This document shows positions 51,834 to 61,185 of a stretch of 64,000 bases of DNA, piece by piece. Position 1 is the stretch's first letter; the number at the start of each line of letters is the position of its first letter. The position numbers and the translations under genes were made by a program. The notes below the pieces were generated by a model. The model was not told the DNA's origin. It saw nothing but the letters and a program-made list of their open reading frames with translations, and did not search any database. This DNA is from Acidobacteria bacterium SCN 69-37 (GTDB lineage Bacteria; Acidobacteriota; Vicinamibacteria; Vicinamibacterales; SCN-69-37): positions 33,125 through 97,124 of the forward strand of contig MEDJ01000013.1 in assembly GCA_001724025.1 (NCBI GenBank), written 5' to 3'.

Positions 51834-52985
51834 TCAACGCGTCAACACGTCGCGTACGACGTCGACCACGTAGGCCTGCTCGTCATCGGTCATGCCCATG
51901 AACAGCGGCAGCGAGACGCCTCGTGCCGCGTAGTCGTCGGCGTGTGGGAAGTGGCGGCCCGCGCAGAACGGCTGCCAGACGGTCATCTGGTGCAGCGGAC
52001 GATAGTGCATCGAGCACGCCACCCCCCGCGCACGCATCGCCTCCATGAACGCATCACGCGACATCCGGGCGTCGTCGGTGAGTCGGATCACGTAGAGATG
52101 CCAGGCGTGGTCGTCGCCGGGGGATGGCCCGGGCGGGAGTGCGACCGGCAGATCGCGCAGCGCCTCGTCGTACAGCCGCGCGAGCCGCGCGCGATCGGCG
52201 AGGAACGCCGCGGCACGCTCGAGTTGCACGAGGCCGAGCGCGGCCGCGATGTCGGTCATGTTGTATTTGAAGCCCGGCGCGACGACGTCGTAGCCCCAGC
52301 CTCCCTGGGGGCGATGGAACCTGTCGAAGACGTCACGATCGATCCCGTGCAGACGCATCGTGCGCGCGCGCGTCGCAATCGCCGGATCGGCCGTCACCAG
52401 CATGCCGCCCTCGCCTGTCGTCATCGTCTTGTTGGCGTAGAAACTGAAGGCCGTCGCGTCGGCGCCGCACCGGCCGATGGGGCGCCCGCGATGGCCCGCA
52501 GGAAAGGCGTGCGCCGCGTCGCCGAGGATGCGGAGACCTGTGCGATCGGCCAGCGCGCGCAACGCGGTCATGTCACAACTGCGACCGCCGAAATGGACCG
52601 GCATGATCGCGCGCGTGCGTTCCGTGAGCGCCGGGGCGATCTGCGCCGGTCCCACGCCCAGGGTCTCGGGATCGATGTCGACGAACACCGGCCGCGCGCC
52701 GACGTATCGGACCACCTCGGCCGTGGCGGTGAAGGTCAACGTCGGCACGACCACCTCGTCGCCCGGGCCGATGCCCATTGCCTCGAGCCCCAGGTGCAGG
52801 GCCGCCGTAGCCGATGTCACGGCCACCGCGGACACACCGCCGCCAATCGCCCCGGCAAACGCCGCCTCGAAGGCGTGGACGCGCGGACCCGTCGTCAGCC
52901 AGCCCGATCGCAGGCACTCGACCACCGCCGCAATCTCGCCATCGCCGATCGCCGGCCGGAAGAATGGCACGTCTCTGCGCCTCAT
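51834..52985 (-). CDS. DegT/DnrJ/EryC1/StrS-family sugar aminotransferase
   Basis: 383 aa PLP enzyme of fold type I. SGWLTTGPRVHAFEAAFA and VPTLTFTATAEVVRYVGARP at the N-terminus, the catalytic Asp/His region GDAAHAFPAG, and the PLP lysine in FSFYANKTMTTGEGGML are clear. These enzymes transaminate nucleotide-linked keto-sugars for surface polysaccharides. It is convergent with the HPt gene and divergent from a FadR regulator. Polysaccharide genes follow at 57.6-61.2 kb. Confidence 0.92.
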   Translation of the reverse strand: MRRRDVPFFRPAIGDGEIAAVVECLRSGWLTTGPRVHAFEAAFAGAIGGGVSAVAVTSATAALHLGLEAMGIGPGDEVVVPTLTFTATAEVVRYVGARPVFVDIDPETLGVGPAQIAPALTERTRAIMPVHFGGRSCDMTALRALADRTGLRILGDAAHAFPAGHRGRPIGRCGADATAFSFYANKTMTTGEGGMLVTADPAIATRARTMRLHGIDRDVFDRFHRPQGGWGYDVVAPGFKYNMTDIAAALGLVQLERAAAFLADRARLARLYDEALRDLPVALPPGPSPGDDHAWHLYVIRLTDDARMSRDAFMEAMRARGVACSMHYRPLHQMTVWQPFCAGRHFPHADDYAARGVSLPLFMGMTDDEQAYVVDVVRDVLTR

Positions 52986-53216
52986 CGGTGTACGGCTCCT
53001 GCCTGATCGGGCCCAGGCACCGCGGATCCATGGGCAAGAAGCCACACGGCCCGGGACGGCATCGACAACGGTGCGGTGGTCACGACGAGGATCATCGGGA
53101 GGGCCCGGTTGGGACGTGGCGAGCATAGACGCTCGCACGGCCGCTGGCAAACACGCGACGAACGGATCGACGCGTACCCGGTTTCCTGATAGGGTTCCGG
53201 CCTGGAGCGCAGGCGC

Positions 53217-53981
53217 ATGACCGATCCCACAGCCTCTCCGGCCACTCGTCGAGCCCCCACGCGGCAGGTCACCCGGCTGCCGAACTCGCGGGCGGCGAAG
53301 GGGACGACCGTCGATCGCGTGGTGCAGGTCCTCGTCGATCATATCCGCCGGCACAGTCTCCCGCCCGGGTCGCGGCTGCCGTCCGAGCTGCAGATGAGCC
53401 GCGATCTCGATGTCAGTCGCGGCGCCGTGCGCGAAGCCTATCGATCGCTGGGCCAGACAGGACTCGTGGACATCGCGAACGGGCGCGCCCCCCGCGTAGG
53501 GCTGATCAGCAACCGCGCGCTGCTCCAGCTCGTGCAGCACGCGCTCTGGACGCAGCAGGTCTCGTCCGAGGACATCCTCGATCTGCGGAGCGCCATCGAC
53601 GAGCGCGCCGCGGAACTGGCGGCAACCCGTCGAACCGCCGACGACGTGACCGCACTTCGGCGATCGGTGACGGCCATGACGAAGGCCGGGTTCCGGGTTG
53701 CAGCGTACGTGAAGGCGGACATCGCGTTTCACGAGACGATCGGACGCGCCTCGGGGAACCTGCTCATCACCCTCGTGAGCTCGGGCCTGCGGCAGGCCAT
53801 GGGCACGTCGATCCGGACGAGCCTGGCGGCACGCCGATCAGCGGCCGAACTGGAGGATGTCGTGCGTCGCCACAGCCAGATCGTCGACGCCATTGCCGCC
53901 AGGCAGCCGGCCGCCGCCCGACGCCTGATGGTGCGGCACTACGACGAAGCACGCGACGCCGTCAGGCGACTGGAGATCTGA
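53217..53981 (+). CDS. GntR-family regulator, FadR subfamily (second copy)
   Basis: 254 aa. The winged HTH (about 30-95, LPPGSRLPSELQMSRDLDVS and RGAVREAYRSLGQTGLVDI) is followed by an FCD domain (LRSAIDERAAELAA, KADIAFHETIGRASGN, HSQIVDAIAARQPAAARRLM). Metal-ligand D/H positions of the FCD family are present. The stop overlaps the ATG of a serine hydrolase (TGATG), so it probably controls that gene. No operator-like repeat was seen in the 231-bp gap upstream. Confidence 0.9.
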   Translation: MTDPTASPATRRAPTRQVTRLPNSRAAKGTTVDRVVQVLVDHIRRHSLPPGSRLPSELQMSRDLDVSRGAVREAYRSLGQTGLVDIANGRAPRVGLISNRALLQLVQHALWTQQVSSEDILDLRSAIDERAAELAATRRTADDVTALRRSVTAMTKAGFRVAAYVKADIAFHETIGRASGNLLITLVSSGLRQAMGTSIRTSLAARRSAAELEDVVRRHSQIVDAIAARQPAAARRLMVRHYDEARDAVRRLEI

Positions 53982-55276
53982 TGTCCTTTCGAATTGCTCA
54001 CACGATCGTCCGCCGTGTGGCCGCGGTCGCGGCCGCGGCTGTCCTGCTGCTGTCGGGCCCGCATCCGTCCGCGCAGTCCGCGTCCCCATCGACGACCGTC
54101 GGCAGCCGGGCCGATCGCATCGATCGACTCGATCGCTTCCTCCAGGCGTACATCGACGAAGGCCGCGTAGGCGGCCTGGTCGCCGTCGTGCTCCAGGACG
54201 GGCAACCGGTCTATGAGCGCGCGCTCGGCTGGCGGGACCGCGAGGCCCGCGACCCGATGCGCCTGGACACGATCTTCCGCATCGCCTCGCAGTCGAAGGC
54301 CATCACGAGTGCGGCCATCATGATGCTCGTCGAGGAGGGACGCGTCAGGCTGGCCGATCCGGTCAGCCGGTTCATCCCGGCGTTCGCGGCAACGACCGTA
54401 GCCGAGCGGACGGAGACGGGCGTGTCGATCGTGCCGGCACGCCGCCCCATCCAGATTCGCGACCTGCTGACGCACACCTCGGGCATCTCCTACGGCACCG
54501 AGGCGCACATCGCGAAGCAGTACCAGGCCAAGGGCCTGGGCCCGGCCGCCGGGTTGGGCTGGTACTTCGCCGACAAGACGGAACCGATCTGCACGTCGAT
54601 CGAGACGCTCGCCACGCTGCCCTTCGTCTCGCACCCGGGCCAGGCTTACGTCTACGGCTACAGCACCGACGTGCTCGGTTGCGTCGTCGAACGCGCATCG
54701 GGCCTCACGCTCGACGCGTTCATCGAGCGTCGCATCACCGGCCCGTTGGGCATGACGGACACGCACTTCTACCTGCCCGAAGCCAAGCGCGCGCGGCTGG
54801 CCGTGGTCTACACGAACGACGCCGACGGTCGCGCCACGCGCTCCGACGACGGCGCCACGGGACAGGGCACGTATGTCGACGGGCCGCGGACGAGCTTCTC
54901 CGGCGGTGCGGGCCTGCTGGCCACCGCACACGATTACGCACGTTTCCTCGAGATGATCCGGCGCCGGGGCGTGTCGAACGGCCAGCGCCTGCTCGGCTCG
55001 CGGGCCGTCGGCCTGATGACGACGAACCAGATCGGCGACATCCGTGCGACCAACGGGCTCGGCTACGGATACGGGTTCGAGACCACCGACCGCTTCGGTG
55101 CGAACGAGTTCGAGCCTGTCGGCGCCTTCGGCTGGGGCGGCGCATACGGATCGATCTATCGCGTCGATCCGTCTTCGAAGATCGTCATGGTGCTGATGTT
55201 CCAGCTCCTGCCGCGCAACAGCACGGACCTGCGGCAGAAGTTCGGCACGATGGTCTATCAGGCGTTTGCCGACTAG
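53981..55276 (+). CDS. Serine hydrolase of the beta-lactamase class C/PBP family
   Basis: 431 aa, exported (RVAAVAAAAVLLLSGPHPSA). The SxxK motif is SQSK in FRIASQSKAITSAA; the second motif is YST in YVYGYSTDVLG instead of the usual YxN, and the third is the GYGYG segment. AmpC-like esterases and D-aminopeptidases share this plan. The regulator overlapping its start suggests induction by a carboxylic compound. Antibiotic resistance is not implied. Confidence 0.9.
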   Translation: MSFRIAHTIVRRVAAVAAAAVLLLSGPHPSAQSASPSTTVGSRADRIDRLDRFLQAYIDEGRVGGLVAVVLQDGQPVYERALGWRDREARDPMRLDTIFRIASQSKAITSAAIMMLVEEGRVRLADPVSRFIPAFAATTVAERTETGVSIVPARRPIQIRDLLTHTSGISYGTEAHIAKQYQAKGLGPAAGLGWYFADKTEPICTSIETLATLPFVSHPGQAYVYGYSTDVLGCVVERASGLTLDAFIERRITGPLGMTDTHFYLPEAKRARLAVVYTNDADGRATRSDDGATGQGTYVDGPRTSFSGGAGLLATAHDYARFLEMIRRRGVSNGQRLLGSRAVGLMTTNQIGDIRATNGLGYGYGFETTDRFGANEFEPVGAFGWGGAYGSIYRVDPSSKIVMVLMFQLLPRNSTDLRQKFGTMVYQAFAD

Positions 55277-55330
55277 CGCGGTCGCCTGTCACGCGTAGAC
55301 GACGAACGGCCGGATCCCCCCGAACGGAGC

Positions 55331-55377
55331 GCACGGGCTTCAGCCCGTGCGGGCACGCCAGGAGCTGAAGCCCCTGG
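55331..55377. repeat. Pair of TTCA/TGAA-core palindromes
   Basis: GCACGGGC, TTCA, GCCCGTGC (55331-55350) and CCAGGAGC, TGAA, GCCCCTGG (55358-55377, one mismatch), with CGGAG and CTCCG flanks. They lie between the serine hydrolase and the YncE-like gene. New arm sequences on the same core. Confidence 0.75.
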
Positions 55378-55489
55378 CCTCCGACTGCAGAGAAGGCCTG
55401 CGCGGCTCGGCCGCCGGACACACCGCGGCGGCGTGTGCGGCCGGTCACCGGACGACAGGCGACGCACCCGGACATAGAATCGCAACACC

Positions 55490-56644
55490 ATGACTCGACT
55501 TCCGTCCGTGATCCTCGTCGCGGCCCTCGTGAGTGCGCCGGCGCTCCCGGCCGAGGCGCAACTCGTCATCTCGGCCAACGACGGCAAGGCCGTGCTCGTC
55601 GACGGCGTCAACACCGTGCCGTCACCGTCGGTGCCCGACACCGTCACCCTGCTCGACGCCAGCGTGACGCCACCCCGTGTGATCGCTGAACTGCCGGTGC
55701 CGAACTCGGTGATCGGGCCGCCGCAGAACGTGGCGATTGCGCCCGACGGATCGATCGCGGTGATCGCCTCGTCGACGAAGCTGGATCCGGCCGATCGCAC
55801 GCGCACGGTCAACGACCACACGCTGACGGTGATCGATCTGCGTCGCACGCCGGCGGCGGTGACGGCCACGCTCCAGGCCGGTGACATGGCGTCCGGTACG
55901 TCGTTCAGCCCCGACGGCCGGCTCCTGCTCGTCGCCAACCGCGGGGACGGCACGGTCTCGGTGTTCACGGTGGCCAACGGCGTCCTGACGCCTGCCGGCC
56001 GCGTCGATTTCGGGGCGCCGGGGTCGGGCCCGAGTCACGTGGCGTTCACGCCGGACGGCCGGCGCGCGCTCGTCACGCGCAACAACGATCACCTTGTGTC
56101 GGTGCTCGCGATCGAGGGCACCACGGTCCGCGACACGAAGCACGACATCGTGGCCGGGCTGAAGCCGTATGCGATCGACATCACGCCGGACGGGCGACTC
56201 GCGCTGGTGGGCAGTACGGGGAGTGGATCGACAGGCAGCGTGGATACGGTCGCAGTGATCGATCTCACGATCGATTCGCCGCGCACGGTGGACTACGTCA
56301 CGGTGGGCATGGTGCCCGAGGCGGTCAGCATCTCACCAGACGGGCGGTACGCGGCCATCACCGTGATGAACGGCACGAACGCCGTCCCCGGTTCGCCGAG
56401 CCATCACGACTTCGGCCGGCTCCGCGTCTACGCAATCGCCGACCGCACGCTGACACCAGTGACGGAAGCGCGGATCGGCAACTGGTGTCAGGGCGTCACG
56501 TGGCCGAGCACGACAGCGGTCCTCGCGCAGTGCATGACCGAGCGAGAAATCCAGGTGTTCCGCTTCGATGGCCGGGCGCTGACGCCTGCCGGCACGGTTC
56601 CGATCAACGGCGCGCCGGCGGGAATTGCCGTCAGGCGACGATAG
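55490..56644 (+). CDS. YncE-like beta-propeller protein, exported
   Basis: 384 aa with a signal peptide (ILVAALVSAPALPAEA). Repeated blade motifs such as NVAIAPDGSIAVIAS, TSFSPDGRLLLVANRGDGTV and VAFTPDGRRALVTRNNDHLV indicate a seven-bladed YVTN/lactonase-type propeller. Members bind DNA or cell-wall fragments, or act as lactonases; no catalytic residues can be assigned. It is convergent with the methyltransferase-like gene. Confidence 0.85.
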   Translation: MTRLPSVILVAALVSAPALPAEAQLVISANDGKAVLVDGVNTVPSPSVPDTVTLLDASVTPPRVIAELPVPNSVIGPPQNVAIAPDGSIAVIASSTKLDPADRTRTVNDHTLTVIDLRRTPAAVTATLQAGDMASGTSFSPDGRLLLVANRGDGTVSVFTVANGVLTPAGRVDFGAPGSGPSHVAFTPDGRRALVTRNNDHLVSVLAIEGTTVRDTKHDIVAGLKPYAIDITPDGRLALVGSTGSGSTGSVDTVAVIDLTIDSPRTVDYVTVGMVPEAVSISPDGRYAAITVMNGTNAVPGSPSHHDFGRLRVYAIADRTLTPVTEARIGNWCQGVTWPSTTAVLAQCMTEREIQVFRFDGRALTPAGTVPINGAPAGIAVRRR

Positions 56645-56647
56645 GCT

Positions 56648-56710
56648 GGGAGGCAACAGGCTGGGAGGAGACAGGAAGCCTTCCGGCCTCCTTCCAGCCT
56701 GTTGCCTCCC
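56648..56710. terminator. 17-bp inverted repeat between convergent genes
   Basis: GGGAGGCAACAGGCTGG (56648-56664) is perfectly complementary to 56694-56710. It spans most of the gap between the propeller gene and the methyltransferase-like gene. The units belong to the CCAGCCT family found at 21170 and 23276. It may terminate both transcripts. Confidence 0.5.
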
Positions 56711-56719
56711 CGCCTCTCT

Positions 56720-57514
56720 TCACCGTCTGGTCGCTGTGAACGAGCCGCCGCCGGAGATGGTGCCGGTGATCGAGCCACCGTCGACGCGGCCCGTGTAGGT
56801 GCGGTTACCGGCCGTGAACGTGATCTCCTCGCCGTTCATCCGGCCGCTCACCGACGTCGAGCCGAGCGTCCCGGACACCATCTGGAAGGTCTGCGCCAGC
56901 GTCAGCGTTTCGTTGCCGACCTGCCACGTGCCCTGTACTTTCGCCGGCACGATCCAGAGCAGCGCCGTGCACCAGCTCGAGCAGTCCTCCGTCACGCGCG
57001 CCGACGCGTCTTCCTCCCACTCGCCCATCGTGAACGAGTTCGACACGATGCGCGTCCCCGGCTTGAGATCGAGAATCTTCGGCCGCAGCTTCAGGTTGAT
57101 GTCCGGCAGCAGGAACATCGTGATGACCGTCGCCGTCGACAGGTCCGTCTCGAACAAATCGGCGCGCTCGAACGAGGCGAGGTTCGTGACACCCGCCTCG
57201 CGCGCGCGACGCTGTGACAGCGCGACCATATCCGGGTTGTACTCGATGCCCTTGGCCTTCACCCCGCGCTTGGCCGCCGCGATGACGGTCTTGCCGTCAC
57301 CCGATCCGAGATCGATGAGAGAGTCGGCCGGCGTCACCTTCGCCAGGTCGAGCATCTTCTCGACGAGCGTGTCGGGCGTGGGCACCCACACCACGTCCTT
57401 GCCTCCCTGGCCGACCGTCGGCTCGAACGGCGTGTTCTGGGCGAACGCGACGGCGCTCATCGCCACGAGACCAGCCGCCACGACGGCGGCGCGAACAATC
57501 GTCAGTCGATTCAT
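56720..57514 (-). CDS. Exported class I SAM-methyltransferase-like protein (paralog 2)
   Basis: 264 aa. Same layout as 30161-30958: signal peptide (IVRAAVVAAGLVAMSAVAFA), FEPTVGQGGKDVVWVPTPDT, motif I DSLIDLGSGDGKTVIAAAKR, GIEYNPDMVALSQRRAREAG and a C-terminal beta domain (IVPAKVQGTWQVGNETLTLA). The proteins are clearly paralogous through their whole length, including the export signal. ATG 57514 is chosen; a possible -10 (TACAAT, 57561-57566 on the minus strand) lies upstream. The function is unknown; the intact SAM loop suggests a real enzyme. Confidence 0.75.
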   Translation of the reverse strand: MNRLTIVRAAVVAAGLVAMSAVAFAQNTPFEPTVGQGGKDVVWVPTPDTLVEKMLDLAKVTPADSLIDLGSGDGKTVIAAAKRGVKAKGIEYNPDMVALSQRRAREAGVTNLASFERADLFETDLSTATVITMFLLPDINLKLRPKILDLKPGTRIVSNSFTMGEWEEDASARVTEDCSSWCTALLWIVPAKVQGTWQVGNETLTLAQTFQMVSGTLGSTSVSGRMNGEEITFTAGNRTYTGRVDGGSITGTISGGGSFTATRR

Positions 57515-57617
57515 AAGAAGCTGTCCCCTGATGGATGCGAAGGATGCGAACGGGCAATTCATTGTAGTCGGAGCGCCGCATCGCCGGCGATGTTCCTGGC
57601 GCTGACCCGGGGCCATC

Positions 57618-59159
57618 TCAGGTAAGCCGCCAGACCAGCGAGGCCACGTAGCCGGCCGCGGCCAGCAGCGCCACGAGCCGTGTGCGCTCGGACGGCGGCC
57701 GCCGCGGCAGCAGCCCGGCGGTCATCCCCAGGGCCGCAAAGAACGCCACGCCGACCTGGGGAATCAGCAGCGGATGCCCCAGCAGCGCGCTCGCGAGGAA
57801 CGCGGCCAGTCCGCACGCCATGCCCTCGAGTTCGGGTGACGGCACCGTCCCGGGCGTCCCGCGGATCCCGGTGACGATGACGGGCCCGACGAGCCAGAGG
57901 AAGACCACCAGTGCCGGCACGCCGAGTTCCACGGCAATCTGGAGGAAGTTGTTGTGCGCGTTCTCGCCGTTCGGCGCATGCACCCGCATCGACGGGAAGT
58001 CCTCCGTGATGAACCGACGGGTGCTGCGCACGTAGTCACCCAGGCCGACGCCGAACGCCGGATACCGCCGCATGGCCTCGACGGCAATCCGCGTCGTCTC
58101 GATGCGGAACTCGACAGCGGCCCCCGGCCCGACGTTCGATCGGCTGGTGACGAGGAACAGGCCGCCCCCCCCGACGACGGCCACGACGGTCAGGATGAGC
58201 GCCGTGCGGACCGCTCTCGAGGGCCCCGCGGCGATCGGGGTCACGCGACGCAGGTGTGCCAGCGCCGCAACGCACGAGACACACACGACCGCCGCGAAGG
58301 CGGCACGCGATCGCGCCGCCAGAAACGCGAACCCGACGATCGGTACCGCGACGGCCGGCAGCCACCGCGCCCCGCGCCTGATACCGAGCACGACAGCCGG
58401 CAGCAGGAACAGCGCGAAATACGACCCGGCCGCATTCACATCCGGCTGCAGCACCGACACCCGTCCCCGCACGATCACGTCCATCGCGACGGCCGCCGGC
58501 GCCTCGCTGCCCAGAACGAAGCCGACCACGCTCGTCACTGTCAGCGCCGCACCAGCCATGCCGGCCAGCACCCACACAGAGACGTCCCGCGCCCGGCTGT
58601 CGGTCGCTGCCACGATCCCTTCGACGTACACGGCCAATACCAGCCAGCAGGTCCAGCGCACGGCCTGGTGCAGGACGGGAAACTCCCGCGCCGTGGTCCA
58701 GTACTCGCTCGTGAGATAACGCCAGAGTTCGGGCAGCAGCGGCACGCCGGGCGTCACGCGCTGGAGCAGGCGGATCTCGACAATCGTCGACGTCAACACC
58801 GCGGCCAGGAGCACCAGAGCCGGCGCGGCCAGGTGCGAGGGCCGCACGTCGCGTGGCCAGGCCAGCCGCCACGAGGCGCCTGCCAGGAACGCCAGCAGCA
58901 AGGCGTCCGTCACGCCCGCAGCGCCCGGCATGCCGCCGAACCACCGCTCCATCGACGCAGAAAAAGGCAGCAGCAGGGCGAGCGCGTACAGGCCGGGACG
59001 CGGGGCCAGCGCACTGGTCACGACCAGGGCGGCCGCACCCAGCTTGAACGGGAGCACGAGCCCCGGGTGCGCAAGCGCGGCGATCAGTGGCAGGAGGAAG
59101 ATCGCACCCACAGCGGCCGACGCCGTCGATGCGGCACGCCGCGGGACCCATGCCGGCAC
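57618..59159 (-). CDS. O-antigen ligase/polymerase-like protein (Wzy/WaaL family)
   Basis: 513 aa with about twelve transmembrane helices and one large periplasmic loop (about 340-420) containing the Wzy_C signature GENAHNNFLQIAVELG. Such proteins polymerise or ligate lipid-linked polysaccharide at the outer face of the inner membrane. The start is GTG 59159 (MPAWVPRR). It is divergent from the nucleotide-sugar dehydratase at 59283, which fits a common surface-polysaccharide function. Confidence 0.88.
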   Translation of the reverse strand: MPAWVPRRAASTASAAVGAIFLLPLIAALAHPGLVLPFKLGAAALVVTSALAPRPGLYALALLLPFSASMERWFGGMPGAAGVTDALLLAFLAGASWRLAWPRDVRPSHLAAPALVLLAAVLTSTIVEIRLLQRVTPGVPLLPELWRYLTSEYWTTAREFPVLHQAVRWTCWLVLAVYVEGIVAATDSRARDVSVWVLAGMAGAALTVTSVVGFVLGSEAPAAVAMDVIVRGRVSVLQPDVNAAGSYFALFLLPAVVLGIRRGARWLPAVAVPIVGFAFLAARSRAAFAAVVCVSCVAALAHLRRVTPIAAGPSRAVRTALILTVVAVVGGGGLFLVTSRSNVGPGAAVEFRIETTRIAVEAMRRYPAFGVGLGDYVRSTRRFITEDFPSMRVHAPNGENAHNNFLQIAVELGVPALVVFLWLVGPVIVTGIRGTPGTVPSPELEGMACGLAAFLASALLGHPLLIPQVGVAFFAALGMTAGLLPRRPPSERTRLVALLAAAGYVASLVWRLT

Positions 59160-59282
59160 AGTGGGATCAGTCTATACGAACCGTTCAAGGCGCCCGGTGG
59201 TCGCGCCGCGGCAACCGGCACACGATCATCCACCCGGCCCGGCGTTTGGACTATACTCGCGGCGGCCGTCGTGCACGAACAG

Positions 59283-61166
59283 ATGCATCCCCGACGCCGA
59301 CCCGGATGGCTCCCCTTCCTCAGGTCACCGGCCGTCAGATTCGCCGTCGTCTTCGGCGTCGACGCGATGGTGACCGCAGCCAGCCTGTGGGTCGCCATGC
59401 GCCTCCGATTCGAGGGTGCCAGCGTCGCGCCCTACGCCGCGCTGTTCCCGCGCTATCTCGTCACGCTCACGGTCGCCCGCCTCGTCACGAACTACCTGTT
59501 GCAGCTGCACCGATGGTCGTTCAGCGTGCCGGGCCTCCAGGACGCCGTCCGTGTCGTGGCCGCGGCCGTCATCGGCAGCGGCCTGTTCGTCGTGGCGGTC
59601 GTGCTCCAGGGGCGCTGGCCGCCGCCGCGGTCGGTCATCGCACTGGAACTCCTGCTGACGGCGGCCCTGATGCTGGTCGCGCGGTTCGGTCCTCGACTGG
59701 CCCTGGTCTACTGGCATCGCTTCCGCCGATCGCGCAGCGGCCCCCAGCGGACGCTGATCGTCGGCGCCGGCGCGGCGGGTGAAATGCTGTTCCGCGATCT
59801 CGCGCGCTCGGGAGCCCACACGCACGACGTCATCGGCTTCATCGATGACGATGAGACGAAGTGGAGCAGCCTGATCAGCGGCAAGCGCGTGTTCGGGGGC
59901 CTGACGGCCCTGCGCGAGACGGTCATCGCCCAGCGGATCGGCCACGTCTTCATCGCCATTCCCCGCGAATCGCACGAGGTCGTCCGCGACGTCGTCGAGT
60001 GCTGCGCGGGCCTGCGGATCCAGATCAAGGCGCTGCCCGTCTCGTTCGTCTACTTCCAGGATCGCGGCGCCGCCGACATGCTCCGCGATCTGGCCCCCGA
60101 CGACCTGCTCTCGCGCCGGCGCGTCACCTTTGCCACGCACGAGCGCGAATCGTTCGCCGGACGCCGCGTCATGGTAACGGGCGCCGCCGGCTCGATCGGC
60201 AGCGAGATCTGCCGGCAACTGCTCGATCTCGGCGCCAGCCAGATCGTGGCCGTCGACATCAACGAGAACGGCCTGTACCTGCTCGAGCAGCGCACGCGGC
60301 AGGACGGTCGAGGCGATCGATTCGTGCCACAGGTGGCCGACATCCGTGACAGGCGGCGCATCGAGGCGCTCGTCGCCCGCTTCCGGCCGCAGGACGTCTT
60401 CCACGCGGCCGCGCACAAGCATGTGCCGCTGATGGAAGCCTCGCCGTGCGAGGCCATCAAGAACAACATCACCGGTACGCGACACCTGCTCGAGGCCGTC
60501 GAACGGGCCGGCGTCGAATGCCTCGTCTTCATCTCCACGGACAAGGCCGTCGCACCGACGAGCATCATGGGCGCGACCAAGCGGGTCGGTGAGGTGATGA
60601 CGCGGGCCGTCGCCGGGCGATCGTCCCTGCGCGGCTGCGCCGTGCGCTTCGGCAACGTCCTCGGATCGGACGGGTCGGTCGTCCCGCTGTTCCGCCAGCA
60701 GATCGAGCACGGCGGCCCCGTCACCATCACGCACCCGGACGTCACGCGCTATTTCATGACCATCCCGGAGGCCGTGGGCCTGGTGCTCAAAGCCGCGTAC
60801 GGCAGGTACGGCGATCTCTGCGTCCTGAACATGGGCGAGCCGATCCGGATCGCCGACCTGGCCAGGCAGATGATCGCGATGGCCGGCCTCGTTCCGGAAA
60901 CCGACATCCCGATCGTCGTGACCGGCCTGCGCCCGGGCGAGAAACTGCACGAGGAGCTCGTCACGACCGACGAACGCGTCACGGTCGAGGCGGGCGGTGC
61001 CATCCGCGTGATCGAGGGCCCGCCACCGCCTGCCGACCTGTGGACGCTCGTCGATCGCCTGGAGCGGGCCGCGGCCGACGAGGACGCCCCGCGTACGCTC
61101 GACGCGCTCCAGGCCCTCGTCCCGACCTACCAGGGTCCGATCCCGTCGTCAGCCCCTGTGCGCTGA
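59283..61166 (+). CDS. Membrane-bound NDP-sugar 4,6-dehydratase (PglF/WbpM/CapD type)
   Basis: 627 aa. Four N-terminal helices (about 15-140) and a first Rossmann-like domain (LIVGAGAAGEMLFRDLA) precede the dehydratase domain (about 285-590) with VTGAAGSIGSEICRQLL, the catalytic STDKAVAPTSIMGATKR (Ser-Met-Lys instead of Tyr, as in PglF and WbpM) and TRYFMTIPEAVGLVLKA. It converts UDP-GlcNAc to the 4-keto-6-deoxy sugar that begins bacillosamine-type pathways. A DegT aminotransferase of the kind acting next is at 51.8 kb. Confidence 0.93.
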   Translation: MHPRRRPGWLPFLRSPAVRFAVVFGVDAMVTAASLWVAMRLRFEGASVAPYAALFPRYLVTLTVARLVTNYLLQLHRWSFSVPGLQDAVRVVAAAVIGSGLFVVAVVLQGRWPPPRSVIALELLLTAALMLVARFGPRLALVYWHRFRRSRSGPQRTLIVGAGAAGEMLFRDLARSGAHTHDVIGFIDDDETKWSSLISGKRVFGGLTALRETVIAQRIGHVFIAIPRESHEVVRDVVECCAGLRIQIKALPVSFVYFQDRGAADMLRDLAPDDLLSRRRVTFATHERESFAGRRVMVTGAAGSIGSEICRQLLDLGASQIVAVDINENGLYLLEQRTRQDGRGDRFVPQVADIRDRRRIEALVARFRPQDVFHAAAHKHVPLMEASPCEAIKNNITGTRHLLEAVERAGVECLVFISTDKAVAPTSIMGATKRVGEVMTRAVAGRSSLRGCAVRFGNVLGSDGSVVPLFRQQIEHGGPVTITHPDVTRYFMTIPEAVGLVLKAAYGRYGDLCVLNMGEPIRIADLARQMIAMAGLVPETDIPIVVTGLRPGEKLHEELVTTDERVTVEAGGAIRVIEGPPPPADLWTLVDRLERAAADEDAPRTLDALQALVPTYQGPIPSSAPVR

Positions 61167-61185
61167 CCCGAGCCGCCCGATCGGC

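Noticed and set aside
53981..55276. Beta-lactam resistance gene
   Set aside because: The second motif deviates (YST) and this family includes many esterases and peptidases; nothing indicates resistance.
57954..59282. Long plus-strand ORF upstream of the dehydratase
   Set aside because: It is antisense to the well-supported ligase gene, Arg/His/Pro-rich and without domain features, typical of GC-rich shadow frames.
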